A DNA stretch of 64,000 bases from Corynebacterium comes. Lineage in GTDB: Bacteria > Actinomycetota > Actinomycetes > Mycobacteriales > Mycobacteriaceae. The position numbers and the translations under genes are program-made. The notes beneath the pieces were generated by a model. That model worked only from the letters and a program-made list of their open reading frames with translations, had not been told where the DNA came from and did not search any database. Location: positions 2,108,001-2,172,000 of the forward strand of contig NZ_CP046453.1 of assembly GCF_009734405.1 (NCBI RefSeq), read 5' to 3'. The stretch's first letter is position 1; each line of letters begins with the position of its first letter. Of this stretch, positions 1 to 11,475 are shown in pieces.

Positions 1-287
1 GTTTCCGCATCGACGTCGACGGCACCACCGCAGGACACACCGCCTACGTGGACTGTGCCGAGAACCGCATCTTCCACCACACCGAAATCGACGAGGAGTT
101 CGGGGGTCGCGGCCTGGCCGGACAGCTCGTCGAGGCAGCCCTCCGCGAGAGCACCGACGCCGGGATGACCATCGTCGCCGTATGTCCCTATGTGCTCAGA
201 TGGTTGCAGAAGAACGACCCGGCCGACATCAACTGGCGCAGGCCCACCCCCGCAGAACTGATCTGGCTGAAGAAGGAGCTGGCATGA
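1..287 (+). CDS. GNAT-family N-acetyltransferase, 5'-truncated by window edge
   Basis: The reading frame is open from base 3, so the true start lies outside the window. The visible 94 residues look like the short YjdJ/Gtn-type GNAT fold: a central segment HTEIDEEFGGRGLAGQLVEA carries the acetyl-CoA binding pattern (G-R-G-L-A), followed by a beta strand and the conserved PYVLRWLQ motif seen near the end of this subfamily. The family transfers acetyl groups from acetyl-CoA to small amines or proteins; the substrate cannot be told here. Its TGA overlaps the ATG of the next gene (ATGA), so the two are probably translated together. The family call is fairly sure, the function is not. Confidence 0.8.
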   Translation, partial: FRIDVDGTTAGHTAYVDCAENRIFHHTEIDEEFGGRGLAGQLVEAALRESTDAGMTIVAVCPYVLRWLQKNDPADINWRRPTPAELIWLKKELA

Positions 288-742
288 ACCGCAAACCCCC
301 GTACCTGGACAAGTTCTACCCCGACGTCTACCGGGCGCTGAACGACGTGAGCAGGAAGCTACGCGTGCTCTACCCCGACGTCGATCTGCCGCTCAGCCTC
401 ATCGAACTGGTCTCCGTCCGGGTCAGCCAGATCAACGGCTGCGGCACCTGCCTGTCCATCCACGTGCCCGCCGCCCGCAGGGCCGGCGTGCCGGAGAACA
501 AGCTCGACGCGCTGGCCGCATGGCGGATGGTCGATGAGTTCACCGAGCAGGAGAAGGCCGCGCTCGATCTCGCGGAGACCCTGACCACGCTGCCCCAGGG
601 TCGGGACAACTCCCGGGCCGGCGCCATCGCCTGCGACGTGTTCGCCGAGGAGCAGGTCGCGGCGCTCGAATGGGCGATCATCATGATCAACACATACAAC
701 CGGATCTCCATCGCCTCGGGGCACCCGCTGATCTCCAGGTAG
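284..742 (+). CDS. AhpD-like carboxymuconolactone decarboxylase family protein
   Basis: A 152-residue protein of the CMD/AhpD superfamily. The segment INGCGTCLSIHVPAAR contains the CxxC pair and the downstream His typical of AhpD-type peroxidase or disulfide-reductase members, so a redox role is more likely than true carboxymuconolactone decarboxylation; the pathway enzyme PcaC is elsewhere in this window and lacks this CxxC. The ATG is fixed by the ATGA overlap with the upstream acetyltransferase gene, and an in-frame longer start is not available because an open frame at 182 belongs to another reading phase until here. It ends just before a repeat-rich segment that probably terminates transcription. 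Partner reductant unknown. Confidence 0.85.
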   Translation: MNRKPPYLDKFYPDVYRALNDVSRKLRVLYPDVDLPLSLIELVSVRVSQINGCGTCLSIHVPAARRAGVPENKLDALAAWRMVDEFTEQEKAALDLAETLTTLPQGRDNSRAGAIACDVFAEEQVAALEWAIIMINTYNRISIASGHPLISR

Positions 743-772
743 GTCCCGGGCCGCGCCTGATCCTGCCCAGCT

Positions 773-863
773 AAAGGTCGCAGGGTAAAGGTCGCGGCCG
801 CGCCATCCTGCAACGACAAAGGTCGCAGGGAGCAGTCCCTGCGACCTTTGCCCTGCGACCTTT
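773..863. repeat. Cluster of 13-bp AAAGGTCGCAGGG repeats with perfect hairpin
   Basis: Three forward copies of AAAGGTCGCAGGG (773-785; 787-795 truncated to nine bases; 818-830) and two reverse copies (837-849 and 851-863) lie between two convergent genes. Copies at 818 and 837 form a perfect 15-bp inverted repeat (817-831 with 836-850) around the loop GCAG. The hairpin could be a bidirectional terminator, but it lacks a T-run and the extra copies on each side are not explained by a terminator. No other copy was noticed in the window. Confidence 0.85.
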
Positions 864-870
864 GGGCGCC

Positions 871-1299
871 CTACATGTGCTGGGTGGTCAGCCAGCCGCG
901 CCTCATGCGTTCGATGAGCGTGGAGCGCAGGTGCAGCAGGTACCACCACACGATGATGAAGATGATCGCGATGACGCCGACCGAGTAGTGCACGAGGAAT
1001 CCGCCCAGGAGCACGACCTGGAGGGCGAGGTTCACCGGCAGGGCCCAGCTGAAGCGCTGGAGGAAAGCCATGACGACGTGCGCGAGGCCCAGGGCGGTGA
1101 TGAAAACCCAGTTGAAGGTGGTCCAGTGGACGCCGTCGTCGACTTTGAGGATCACGGTCAGGGCGAGGAGGATCGTGATGGCCTCCAGGATCAGCGTGCC
1201 CGCCATGACCCCGCGGATGCCCTTGAGCGGGTCCTTCTCGGGGGCGTGGCCGGGACCGAGGGGACTGTAATCGGACGGGTCTGCGGGGGGCCGGCTCAT
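871..1299 (-). CDS. DUF4233 membrane protein
   Basis: A 142-residue integral membrane protein. After a polar N-terminus (about residues 1-28) there are four hydrophobic segments, roughly residues 30-52, 60-80, 86-106 and 108-128, ending in a basic tail. DUF4233 proteins are found directly after folC in many actinobacteria, which is the arrangement here: the start ATG overlaps the folC stop by 4 bases (1296-1299). No catalytic motif is visible and the role is unknown; the linkage suggests co-expression with folate metabolism and valS. Terminates against the repeat cluster at 773-863. Confidence 0.88.
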   Translation of the reverse strand: MSRPPADPSDYSPLGPGHAPEKDPLKGIRGVMAGTLILEAITILLALTVILKVDDGVHWTTFNWVFITALGLAHVVMAFLQRFSWALPVNLALQVVLLGGFLVHYSVGVIAIIFIIVWWYLLHLRSTLIERMRRGWLTTQHM

Positions 1300-2834
1300 G
1301 CGGGGTCCTTTCCGAACAGGGTGCGGGCTTCACCCGCGGTGACCACCGATCCGGTGATCACGACGCCGGCGCCGGACTGGATGTCAGCGTCTTCGGCGAG
1401 CTCGACGGCCAGCTCGTAGGCGGAGGCGAGGTTCTCGTCGACGTGTACGCGTTCCTCTCCGAAGACGTCACGTGCGTACTCCGCCAGCACGTAGGCGTCG
1501 AGTGCACGCGGGCTCGAGTTCCGGGTGATCACGACCTCGGAGAAGTAGGGCTCCAACGCCACCAGGATGCCGCGGGCGTCTTTGTCGTCGAGCACCCCGA
1601 CGACGCCGATGAGGCGGTTGAAGTTGAAGTCCCGCTCCAGTGCCTGCCCCAGCGCGGTCGCGCCGTGCGGGTTGTGGGCGGCGTCGATGAAGGTGGTCGG
1701 TGTCGAGCGCACACGCTCCAGACGGCCGGGCGAGGTGACCTGGGCGAAACCGCTGCGTACGGTACCGATGTCCAGCCGACGGCCGGGGCCCGCCCCGAAG
1801 AACGCCTCCACGGCGGCCAACGCGACGGCGGCGTTGCGCGCCTGGTGCTCGCCGGACAGCGGCAGGAAGATGTCCTCGTACTCGCCACCCAGACCACGCA
1901 GGGTGAGCTGCTGTCCACCGACGGCCACGGCGGCCTCGACGACACCGAACTCCGCGCCGGCGCGGGCGACGGCTGCGTCGACGTCGACGGCCCGCTGCAG
2001 GATCACCTTCATGGCGGCCGGCTCCTGCTCGGCGACGACAGCGACGTTGTCGGGCGGGGTGAGCAGATCGTCGGTGTCCCAGCGGGACTTGATGATGCCC
2101 GCCTTCTCCGCCGCGATCTCCTCGATCGTCTCTCCCAGGTAGTCGGTGTGATCGAGCCCCACGGGCATGATCACGGCGACGTCCGACTGGATGACGTTGG
2201 TGGCGTCCCAGGTGCCGCCCATGCCGACCTCGACGACGGCGACGTCGACGGGGGCGTCGGCGAACGCGGCGTACGCCAGCGCGGTGAGGACCTCGAACTT
2301 GGACATCCTGATGCCGGACTTCTCGTCGACGAGCTCGACGTAGGGCTGGATCTCGCGCCAGATCCGCACGTAGTCACGCGGATGGATGGGGACACCGTCG
2401 ATGCCGATGCGTTCGGTGACCAGCTGCAGGTGCGGGCTGGTCGTGCGACCGGTGCGGCGGTGGAATGCGCGCAGGAGCGACTCGATCATCCGCACGGTCG
2501 AGGTCTTGCCGTTCGTCCCCGCGACGTGGATCGACGGGAAGGAGTTCTGCGGGGAACCCAGCAGATCCATGAGCATCCCGATGCGTTCCAGCGACGGGTC
2601 GATCTTCGTCTCCGGCCACCGGGTGTCCAGCTCCGCCTCGACGACGGCCAGCTCGGCGAGGTCCTCCGGGGAGACCTCAACGACCGCGGGCTTCTCGACG
2701 TCACCGAGGTCGATGTTGAGCTTCAACCCCTGGTCCGTGATCTCCACGGCCTCGTTGAGGTCGGCGAGATCAGCCAGGTCCTCGAGGTCCTCGTCATCGG
2801 CGGCGTTGTCGAGGATCTCATCTTCGCGGCTCAC
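1296..2834 (-). CDS. folC: Bifunctional dihydrofolate/folylpolyglutamate synthase
   Basis: FolC adds L-glutamate to dihydropteroate and then further glutamates to reduced folates, using ATP. The P-loop [12 protein letters not shown] and the downstream segment [13 protein letters not shown] are Mur-ligase/FolC signatures, and GLDHTDYLG follows as expected. At 512 residues it is longer than the usual 430-450, because of an acidic N-terminal extension of about 65 residues rich in Asp, Glu and Leu; a later start cannot be excluded, but the frame overlaps the valS stop by 4 bases, which supports the long form. It lies between valS and the DUF4233 gene in a leftward operon. Confidence 0.95.
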   Translation of the reverse strand: MSREDEILDNAADDEDLEDLADLADLNEAVEITDQGLKLNIDLGDVEKPAVVEVSPEDLAELAVVEAELDTRWPETKIDPSLERIGMLMDLLGSPQNSFPSIHVAGTNGKTSTVRMIESLLRAFHRRTGRTTSPHLQLVTERIGIDGVPIHPRDYVRIWREIQPYVELVDEKSGIRMSKFEVLTALAYAAFADAPVDVAVVEVGMGGTWDATNVIQSDVAVIMPVGLDHTDYLGETIEEIAAEKAGIIKSRWDTDDLLTPPDNVAVVAEQEPAAMKVILQRAVDVDAAVARAGAEFGVVEAAVAVGGQQLTLRGLGGEYEDIFLPLSGEHQARNAAVALAAVEAFFGAGPGRRLDIGTVRSGFAQVTSPGRLERVRSTPTTFIDAAHNPHGATALGQALERDFNFNRLIGVVGVLDDKDARGILVALEPYFSEVVITRNSSPRALDAYVLAEYARDVFGEERVHVDENLASAYELAVELAEDADIQSGAGVVITGSVVTAGEARTLFGKDPA

Positions 2835-5530
2835 TTGAGTGCCTCCAGACGTGCGGTGATGCGTTCGACTTCTTCCTGTGCGACCAGCTGCCGGGTGCGG
2901 ATCTTCTCGACGACCGCGTCAGGCGCCTTGGCCAGGAACGCCTCATTGCCCAGTTTCTTGACGGTGCCCTCCAGCTCCTTGTGCGCGGCGGCCAGATCCT
3001 TCTCCAGCCGCTTGCGCTCAGCCGCGACGTCGACGGTGCCGGAGGTGTCCAGCGCCACGGAGACGGTGGTCTGCGAGAGGCGCAGCTCGATGGAGGCGGA
3101 CTCCTCGAAGTCGCCCTCCGGGGCGGTGACCTTCGCCAGTGCGCGGATGAACTCCTCCTGCTCCGCCAGGTCGGCGGCGGCGAAGTCGAGGGTCGCCGGA
3201 ACCTTCTGGGAGGGCTTGACGCCCTGGTCGGAGCGGAAACGACGGATCTCGGTGATGAGCTTCTCGGCGTCGGCGATGCGGCGGACGGCGACGTCGTCGA
3301 CAGGGGCACCACCGTTGGTGTCCCCGGCCGTGGGCCACGGGGCGGTGACGATGGTCTCCTGCCCGGTCAGCGACTTCCACAGGATCTCGGTGACGAACGG
3401 CATCGTCGGGTGCAGCAGCCGCAGGACGACGTCCAGCACCCGGCCCAGGACGACCTGGGTGTTGCGTCCACGTTCGTCGATGTCCTCGCGGGGGATCTGG
3501 GTCTTGGCGATCTCCAGGTACCAGTCACAGACCTCGTCCCACGCGAAGTGGTAGAGCTCCTCGTTGGCCTTGGCGAACTGGTAGGCGTCGAGGAATCCGT
3601 CGACGTCACCGCGGACCTGCTCGAGGCGGTCGAGGATCCATCGGTCGGCGTCGGTGAGTTCCCCGCGTGCCGGCAGCTCACCCACGCGCGCGCCGTTGAG
3701 CAGGGCGAACTTGGTGGCGTTGAACAGCTTGGTGGCGAAGTTGCGGGAGGACTGGGCTGCGTCAGCGCCAACCGGCAGGTCCACGCCCGGGTTCGCGCCG
3801 CGGGCCAGGGTGAAGCGCAGGGCGTCGGCGCCGTACTCGGCGACCCAGTCCATCGGGTCGATGCCGTTGCCCAGGGACTTGGACATCTTGCGGCCGTGCT
3901 CGTCGCGGACCAGGCCGTGGAGGAACAGGTCGGTGAAGGGAACCTGCGGGCGGCCGTCGGTGCCTTCGCCGAGGATCTCCGGGGTGATCTTCGCGGCGAA
4001 GGTGCCGAACATCATCATGCGGGCCACCCAGAAGAACAGGATGTCGTAGGCGGTGACCAGCACGGACGTCGGGTAGAACTTGGCCAGGTCCGGGGTCTTA
4101 TCCGGCCAGCCCATCGTGGAGAAGGGCCACAGGGCGGAGGAGAACCAGGTGTCCAGGACGTCCGGGTCCTGGGTGTAGCCCTCCGGCGCCATCTCGTCCG
4201 GGCCGACGCAGACGACCTCGCCCTCCGGGCCGTACCAGATCGGGATGCGGTGGCCCCACCACAGCTGACGGGAGATGGTCCAGTCGTGCATGTTGTCGAC
4301 CCACTCGAAGTAGCGGGGCTCCATGGACTTCGGGTGGATGGTGGTGTCACCCTCGCGGATGGCGTCGCCGGCCATCGTGGCCAGCTCCTCGACCTTGACG
4401 AACCACTGCAGCGACAGGCGCGGCTCGATGGCCTCGCCGGAACGCTCGGAGTGGCCGACGGAATGCAGGTAGGGGCGGACCTCCTTGACGATGCGTCCCT
4501 GCTCCGCCAGCGCCTCGCGCACGGCGACGCGGGCCTCCTCGCGGGTCAGGCCGTCGAAGGCCGTGCCGGTGTCGCAGATGCGGCCGGTGACATCCATGAT
4601 CGTCGGCATGTCCAGGTTGTGGCGCAGGCCGAGGGCGTAGTCGTTCGGATCGTGCGCCGGGGTGATCTTCACGGCGCCGGAGCCGAACTCCGGGTCCACG
4701 TAGTCGTCGGCGACGACGATCATCTTGAGGTCTTCGCGGAAGGGGTGGTCGAGGGTCTGGCCGATCAGGTCCCGGTAACGCTCATCCTCCGGATGGACGG
4801 CCACGGCGACGTCGCCGAGCATGGTCTCCACGCGGGTGGTGGCGACGACGACGTGCGGCTCGGCGTCATCCAGCGAACCGTAACGGAAGGACACGAGCTC
4901 TCCCTCGACGTCCTTGTGGATGACCTCGATGTCGGAGACGGCGGTCTCCAGCACCGGAGACCAGTTGACAAGGCGGTTGGCCCGGTAGATCAGGCCGCGG
5001 TCGAAGAGCTCCTTGAAGATGGTCTGCACGGCGCGGGACAGCCCCTTGTCCAGGGTGAAGCGCTCGCGGGACCAGTCGACGGAGTCGCCGATGGCGCGCA
5101 TCTGCCCGGCGATGGTGCCGCCGTACTCTTCCTTCCAGCCCCACACCTTCTCGACGAACTGGTCACGGCCGTAGTCGTAGCGGTCCTTGCCCTCGGTCTC
5201 CCGGAGCATCTGCTCGACCTTGGACTGCGTCGCGATGCCCGCGTGGTCCATGCCCGGCAGCCACAGCACCTCGAAGCCCTGCATGCGCTTGCGGCGCGCG
5301 AGGGCATCCATGAGCGTGTGGTCCAGGGCGTGGCCCATGTGGAGCTGCCCCGTCACGTTCGGGGGCGGCAGGACGATGGAGTACGCCGGCTTCTCGCTGC
5401 TCGGGTCGGCGGTGAAGTATCCGGCGTCGACCCACCCCTGGTAGAGGTCGGCCTCCACGGACTGGGGATCCCAGGACTTCGGAAGGGAATCGGCGCGGTT
5501 CATCTCGTTCTGCTCAGTCACGCGCACCAT
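2831..5530 (-). CDS. valS: Valyl-tRNA synthetase
   Basis: A class I aminoacyl-tRNA synthetase of 899 residues that charges tRNA-Val. [15 protein letters not shown] holds the HIGH motif (HMGH) and [10 protein letters not shown] the KMSKS loop. The editing (CP1) domain lies between them, and the C-terminus is a coiled coil from about residue 830 ([18 protein letters not shown]) typical of ValS. Starts at a GTG/ATG region upstream of [12 protein letters not shown]; a second Met ten codons in is a possible alternative start. It follows the Hsp70 gene after 48 bp and overlaps folC, so valS-folC-DUF4233 is one transcription unit. Confidence 0.98.
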   Translation of the reverse strand: MVRVTEQNEMNRADSLPKSWDPQSVEADLYQGWVDAGYFTADPSSEKPAYSIVLPPPNVTGQLHMGHALDHTLMDALARRKRMQGFEVLWLPGMDHAGIATQSKVEQMLRETEGKDRYDYGRDQFVEKVWGWKEEYGGTIAGQMRAIGDSVDWSRERFTLDKGLSRAVQTIFKELFDRGLIYRANRLVNWSPVLETAVSDIEVIHKDVEGELVSFRYGSLDDAEPHVVVATTRVETMLGDVAVAVHPEDERYRDLIGQTLDHPFREDLKMIVVADDYVDPEFGSGAVKITPAHDPNDYALGLRHNLDMPTIMDVTGRICDTGTAFDGLTREEARVAVREALAEQGRIVKEVRPYLHSVGHSERSGEAIEPRLSLQWFVKVEELATMAGDAIREGDTTIHPKSMEPRYFEWVDNMHDWTISRQLWWGHRIPIWYGPEGEVVCVGPDEMAPEGYTQDPDVLDTWFSSALWPFSTMGWPDKTPDLAKFYPTSVLVTAYDILFFWVARMMMFGTFAAKITPEILGEGTDGRPQVPFTDLFLHGLVRDEHGRKMSKSLGNGIDPMDWVAEYGADALRFTLARGANPGVDLPVGADAAQSSRNFATKLFNATKFALLNGARVGELPARGELTDADRWILDRLEQVRGDVDGFLDAYQFAKANEELYHFAWDEVCDWYLEIAKTQIPREDIDERGRNTQVVLGRVLDVVLRLLHPTMPFVTEILWKSLTGQETIVTAPWPTAGDTNGGAPVDDVAVRRIADAEKLITEIRRFRSDQGVKPSQKVPATLDFAAADLAEQEEFIRALAKVTAPEGDFEESASIELRLSQTTVSVALDTSGTVDVAAERKRLEKDLAAAHKELEGTVKKLGNEAFLAKAPDAVVEKIRTRQLVAQEEVERITARLEALK

Positions 5531-5578
5531 CCTAGCCGGTCGGGAGCGGCAGCCCGCACACGCCTTGAACCCGGGGGA

Positions 5579-7066
5579 TCACTCCCCCACGTTCACCGTG
5601 GCGGTCACCTCGAAGCCGTCCGCGGGACACTCGATCCGGATGGCGGCGATACCGTGGGCGTCGATGGTGACGGTCTCGATGACCTCGGGACCGTTCTCGG
5701 AGCGTTCGACGGGAACGGCGGCCAGTTCGGCGTCGGAAAGCGAGCGCAGCGCAGGGTCGAAGGGGACGAGGACCTCGGCGAGCAGCGTGAAGTCGCCCGG
5801 GTGATCGCTCGCCGCGTCCAGCGCGGAGTACTCGACGTAGCGGAACCAGCCGACGTTGTGGGCGGCGCGGTAACGGCGGGTGATGGTGATGCTCTCGCCC
5901 GACTCCGCCTGGGCATCCGGACCGGCAAGTGCGTCGAAGATGACGGCAGCCCCGGCGTCGCGCTCCCGGAAGACACCGATGCCGCGGGAGAGGCGGTCGC
6001 GCAGGTGATAGCCGGAATCCGGGTCAGCGGCGATGGCCAGGCCGACCGCGGTGGAGGCGGTGGGCAGCGGCGAGCGGTGGACGCGGCGCCCGAAGCGCTC
6101 GCGCAGCATCCGCGGGACGAGCGGCAGGGCGCTGGCCCCGCCGACCAGGTACACGCCCGCGATCTCGGTGTCGGCGAGCGACTCGGAGGCGCCGATGAGC
6201 GGCTGCATGATCTCCAGGGACTGATCGACGAGGGAAGTCACCTCGTCATAGAAATCGGAGACGGGCACGATGACGTCCTCGTCGCCGAGTTCGAGGATCA
6301 TGCGGCGGGACTGCGGCTTGAGCTGCTCCTTGGCGGTGCGGGCCTCGTCGAGGATCTTCTGACGGGCACGGCGGCCGAAGACGTCGTCGGCCCGGCCGGC
6401 GGTGGCCAGCGACAGGTCGGCGAGGGCCTCGTCGAAGTCGTCACCACCCAGGAGGCTGATGCCCAGCGACGTCTCCACGGTGTGCTCGTGGCCGTCGATC
6501 CGCATGAGGGTGACGTCGAAGGTGCCGCCGCCGAGGTCATAGACGATGACGTTCGAGCGGCGGGGGCTGAGGGTCCGCGAATGCAGATGGGTGTATTCGA
6601 AGGCGGCGGCGCTGGGCTCGTTGACCATGCCCAGCACCGTGGCGCCGGCACGGGTGAACGCGTCCAGGGTGAGCAGCCGCTGTGCGGACCGCGCGTTGGC
6701 GGGGACGCCGAGGACGACCTCGATGTCGCCGTCGCCCGCGTGGTCACGCAGATGCCTGATGACGCCGTCCGCGAACGCGCCGAGCACCTCCCCCAGCGGA
6801 CGCTCCTGGTCACCCAACCGTACGGGGGTGTCCGCGGTGGTGTCCCCGGAGGACAGCAGCCGCTTCAAGGAGCGGACGAGGGTCGGAGAGTCCAGTGCCA
6901 GTGCATCCCAGCCGCCGACCAGGCGGTCGCCGTCCAGGGCGACGACCGAGGGGATGTACTCCTGTGGATCCCCCTCGGTGTCGGGGACGGGGAGCACGGG
7001 ATAGTTCCCGCGGTCGACCGCCGCAATGACAGTGCGGGTGGTGCCGAAATCAATCCCGAAGCGCAT
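5579..7066 (-). CDS. Hsp70 family protein (DnaK-like ATPase)
   Basis: The N-terminus MRFGIDFGTTRTVIA is the Hsp70/actin-fold phosphate-1 motif, YDLGGGTFDVTLMRIDG is phosphate-2, and VYLVGGASALPLVPRML is the adenosine motif. At 495 residues it has the full ATPase domain (about 1-350) and a short beta-rich C-terminal part, but not the alpha-helical lid of true DnaK. Such small Hsp70 relatives are widespread in actinobacteria and their clients are mostly unknown; it should not be called dnaK. It lies 32 bp after mdh and 48 bp before valS, all on the minus strand, so it may be part of a longer unit. Confidence 0.9.
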   Translation of the reverse strand: MRFGIDFGTTRTVIAAVDRGNYPVLPVPDTEGDPQEYIPSVVALDGDRLVGGWDALALDSPTLVRSLKRLLSSGDTTADTPVRLGDQERPLGEVLGAFADGVIRHLRDHAGDGDIEVVLGVPANARSAQRLLTLDAFTRAGATVLGMVNEPSAAAFEYTHLHSRTLSPRRSNVIVYDLGGGTFDVTLMRIDGHEHTVETSLGISLLGGDDFDEALADLSLATAGRADDVFGRRARQKILDEARTAKEQLKPQSRRMILELGDEDVIVPVSDFYDEVTSLVDQSLEIMQPLIGASESLADTEIAGVYLVGGASALPLVPRMLRERFGRRVHRSPLPTASTAVGLAIAADPDSGYHLRDRLSRGIGVFRERDAGAAVIFDALAGPDAQAESGESITITRRYRAAHNVGWFRYVEYSALDAASDHPGDFTLLAEVLVPFDPALRSLSDAELAAVPVERSENGPEVIETVTIDAHGIAAIRIECPADGFEVTATVNVGE

Positions 7067-7098
7067 GCCGACGAGACTAGCGGAATTGCGGCCGGATG

Positions 7099-8118
<1,020 letters not shown>

Positions 8119-8329
8119 CTAGCGCCAACCTCAGGAGTCGGGCGCCACCCCCAGAAGGGCGTGATCATGCACCCGAGCGGTTGTTTCCCCACGCCACTCA
8201 CCCCCATTTCGGGTGGGTCGGCGCACTTTCAGGGCAACAGCATCACGAAATACCCCGAATTCAGGCACGATAGTTCACAGTATCCACCCGCGCCTCACCC
8301 CATACCTTTTCCGGAGGGCTCACGCAGCC

Positions 8330-9061
8330 ATGTACGACGCCGACACCACCGGCCTCGACGACAACAGCACCGTCGCCGGTGTCGTCGGAGTCGCCATCGA
8401 GCAGTTCTCTGAGCTGGGCTTCCTGGAGACCCGACTCGACACCATCGCCAAGATCTCCGGCATATCCAAACGGATGATCCACTACCACTTCGGCGACAAA
8501 AAGGGCCTCTACCACCGCTGCCTCATCGAGGCCATCAACAGGATCACCCCGGCAGGCGAGGAGCTCATCACCGACTCCACCGTTCCGGTGGAGGGGGTGA
8601 CCAGGCTCATCGACGCCGTGTACCTCCGCATGACCAACCATCCCGAGTCCATCAGGCTGCTGGCGATGGAGAGCCTGCACCGGGTACTGAACGTCCCCGA
8701 GCTGGCGAACCTGCACAGCCAGTCGGAGGTGTCCCTCCATCTGGACAGACTCCTCATGCTGGGCCAGGACGCCGGCGCCTTCCGCCCGGGGATCGGAGCA
8801 GAGGACCTCTTCTACCTCATCGGCTCGTTGGCGTTCTACCGGGTGACCAACCGGGACATGATGGCCAACCTCTTCGACATGGACACCACCGGTGCAACCA
8901 ACACCGACGGCATCCACCGACTGGCGGTCGATTCGGTCCTGTCCTTCCTCACCGCCAACATCCCCGACAGCGCACACGACAGCTACCTGGTGCCCGACCT
9001 CGTGAGCGACGATGAACCGCAGTCCGCCCTGGAAATCTACGACCCGGAGGAATTCGAGTAG
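8330..9061 (+). CDS. TetR-family transcriptional regulator
   Basis: A 243-residue TetR/AcrR repressor-type protein. The DNA-binding segment TIAKISGISKRMIHYHFGDK (about residues 40-60) is a classic TetR helix-turn-helix, and the rest is the all-helical ligand domain. The start ATG at 8330 has GGAGGG 11 bp upstream; an in-frame ATG at 8213 would add 39 residues with no TetR similarity and no good ribosome site. The gene is divergent from mdh. The ligand is unknown. A hydrolase/exporter pair follows on the same strand but behind a terminator and its own promoter, so it is probably not in the same operon. Confidence 0.9.
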   Translation: MYDADTTGLDDNSTVAGVVGVAIEQFSELGFLETRLDTIAKISGISKRMIHYHFGDKKGLYHRCLIEAINRITPAGEELITDSTVPVEGVTRLIDAVYLRMTNHPESIRLLAMESLHRVLNVPELANLHSQSEVSLHLDRLLMLGQDAGAFRPGIGAEDLFYLIGSLAFYRVTNRDMMANLFDMDTTGATNTDGIHRLAVDSVLSFLTANIPDSAHDSYLVPDLVSDDEPQSALEIYDPEEFE

Positions 9062-9078
9062 TCAGCTCCGCACTGGTC

Positions 9079-9120
9079 GACCCCGGTTCCCGCCACCTTC
9101 TGGTGGCAGGAACCGGGGTC
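9079..9120 (+). terminator. Hairpin after TetR gene
   Basis: GACCCCGGTTCC (9079-9090) pairs with GGAACCGGGGTC (9109-9120); an inner stem GCCACC/GGTGGC closes on TTCT. The long GC-rich stem 18 bp past the TetR stop is a good terminator structure, though only a weak T-rich stretch follows. Confidence 0.8.
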
Positions 9121-9170
9121 GTTCTGATTCCGGGGCCCGAACCTCCGGGACCACGGGAAAGTCGCCCCAC

Positions 9171-9200
9171 TTGCATACCCCGGGGGGTATCTGACAGTAT
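9171..9200 (+). promoter_or_regulatory. Promoter with embedded CsoR/CstR-type operator
   Basis: A -35-like TTGCAT (9171-9176) and -10-like CAGTAT (9195-9200) are separated by 18 bp. Between and overlapping them lies ATACCCCGGGGGGTAT (9175-9190), whose halves ATACCCC and GGGGTAT are perfect inverted copies. G-tract palindromes of this form are the operator type of CsoR-family repressors, including the persulfide sensor CstR. The site is placed to block RNA polymerase, 42-52 bp before the persulfide dioxygenase gene. Promoter boxes are an inference; the palindrome is directly visible. Confidence 0.7.
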
Positions 9201-9241
9201 GTGGTCACCACCAATTCACCAGACCTTCCGGAGTGACCCCC

Positions 9242-10639
<1,398 letters not shown>

Positions 10640-10642
10640 GCC

Positions 10643-11416
10643 GTGGTACTGTCCGGCACCCTGATCTCGGTACTGATCCTCGCCATCGCCATCGGGCTGT
10701 CCCTGGGGCTGCTCGGTGGTGGCGGGTCCATCCTCACCGTCCCCCTGCTGACCTACGTCGCGGGCATGGACCCGAAGGAGGCCATCGCCGCCTCACTGTT
10801 CGTCGTCGGCGTGACCTCCGTGGTGAGCACTCTGCCCCATGCCAGGCTGGGCAACGTCCAGTGGCGCACCGGCCTGATCTTCGGCGCAGCCAGCATGGTC
10901 GGCGCCTTCCTCGGCGGCCTGGCCGGCGGGCGCATCCCGGGCGTGGTCCTCATGATCGCCTTCGCCCTCATGATGATCGCCACCGCCGGAGCCATGCTGC
11001 GCGGCCGGAAGAAGACCGCAAGCACCGGGGAGAAGAAACACCTGCCCCTGGGCAAGATCCTCGCTGAAGGCCTGGTCGTGGGCCTGGTCACCGGTCTGGT
11101 CGGCGCCGGCGGCGGATTCCTCGTCGTCCCGGCCCTCGCACTGCTCGGCGGCCTGGCCATGCCGGTCGCGGTCGGCACATCCCTGCTGGTCATCTCGATG
11201 AAGTCCTTCGCCGGACTCGCCGGCTACCTGACCTCCGTCAGCCTCGACTGGCCCCTGATCCTGGCGGTCACGGGTATGGCCGTGATCGGCGCCCTCATCG
11301 GCGCCCGCCTGACCAGGGTCGTCCCGGAACAGGCCCTGCGCAAGGGCTTCGGCGTCTTCGTCCTTGTCATGGGCTTCGTCGTCCTGGCACAGGAACTGCC
11401 GGCGCTACTGGGCTAG
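10643..11416 (+). CDS. TauE/SafE-family sulfite or sulfonate exporter
   Basis: A 257-residue membrane protein with eight hydrophobic segments in two repeats; each repeat carries the family glycine motif (LGLLGGGGSILTVPLL near residue 20 and GLVGAGGGFLVVPAL near residue 155). TauE/SafE members export sulfite, sulfoacetate or related anions. It begins with GTG only 3 bp after the CstB-like gene, so the two are cotranscribed; export of sulfite or thiosulfate made by the upstream enzyme is the likely role. The same pairing of cstB and tauE is known from the staphylococcal cst operon. Confidence 0.87.
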   Translation: MVLSGTLISVLILAIAIGLSLGLLGGGGSILTVPLLTYVAGMDPKEAIAASLFVVGVTSVVSTLPHARLGNVQWRTGLIFGAASMVGAFLGGLAGGRIPGVVLMIAFALMMIATAGAMLRGRKKTASTGEKKHLPLGKILAEGLVVGLVTGLVGAGGGFLVVPALALLGGLAMPVAVGTSLLVISMKSFAGLAGYLTSVSLDWPLILAVTGMAVIGALIGARLTRVVPEQALRKGFGVFVLVMGFVVLAQELPALLG

Positions 11417-11446
11417 ACGCCCGTTGACGCGCGGCAGAAACAGGAA

Positions 11447-11475
11447 GGGGACGGCTCAGGCCGTCTCCTTCTTTT
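11447..11475 (+). terminator. Terminator of the cstB-like/tauE unit, overlapping clpX end
   Basis: GGGGACGGC (11447-11455) and GCCGTCTCC (11460-11468) form a nine-pair stem around TCAG, followed by TTCTTTT (11469-11475). The loop contains the reverse complement of the clpX stop codon, so the terminator is built partly from clpX coding sequence. Confidence 0.8.

Noticed and set aside
182..742. A longer AhpD-like protein starting at 182
   Set aside because: The upstream part overlaps the acetyltransferase gene for 100 bases and has no similarity to the family; the ATGA overlap at 284 is the natural start.
773..863. Repeat cluster considered as a small CRISPR array
   Set aside because: Units are 13 bp, in both orientations and irregularly spaced with 1-22 bp between them; no cas genes nearby.
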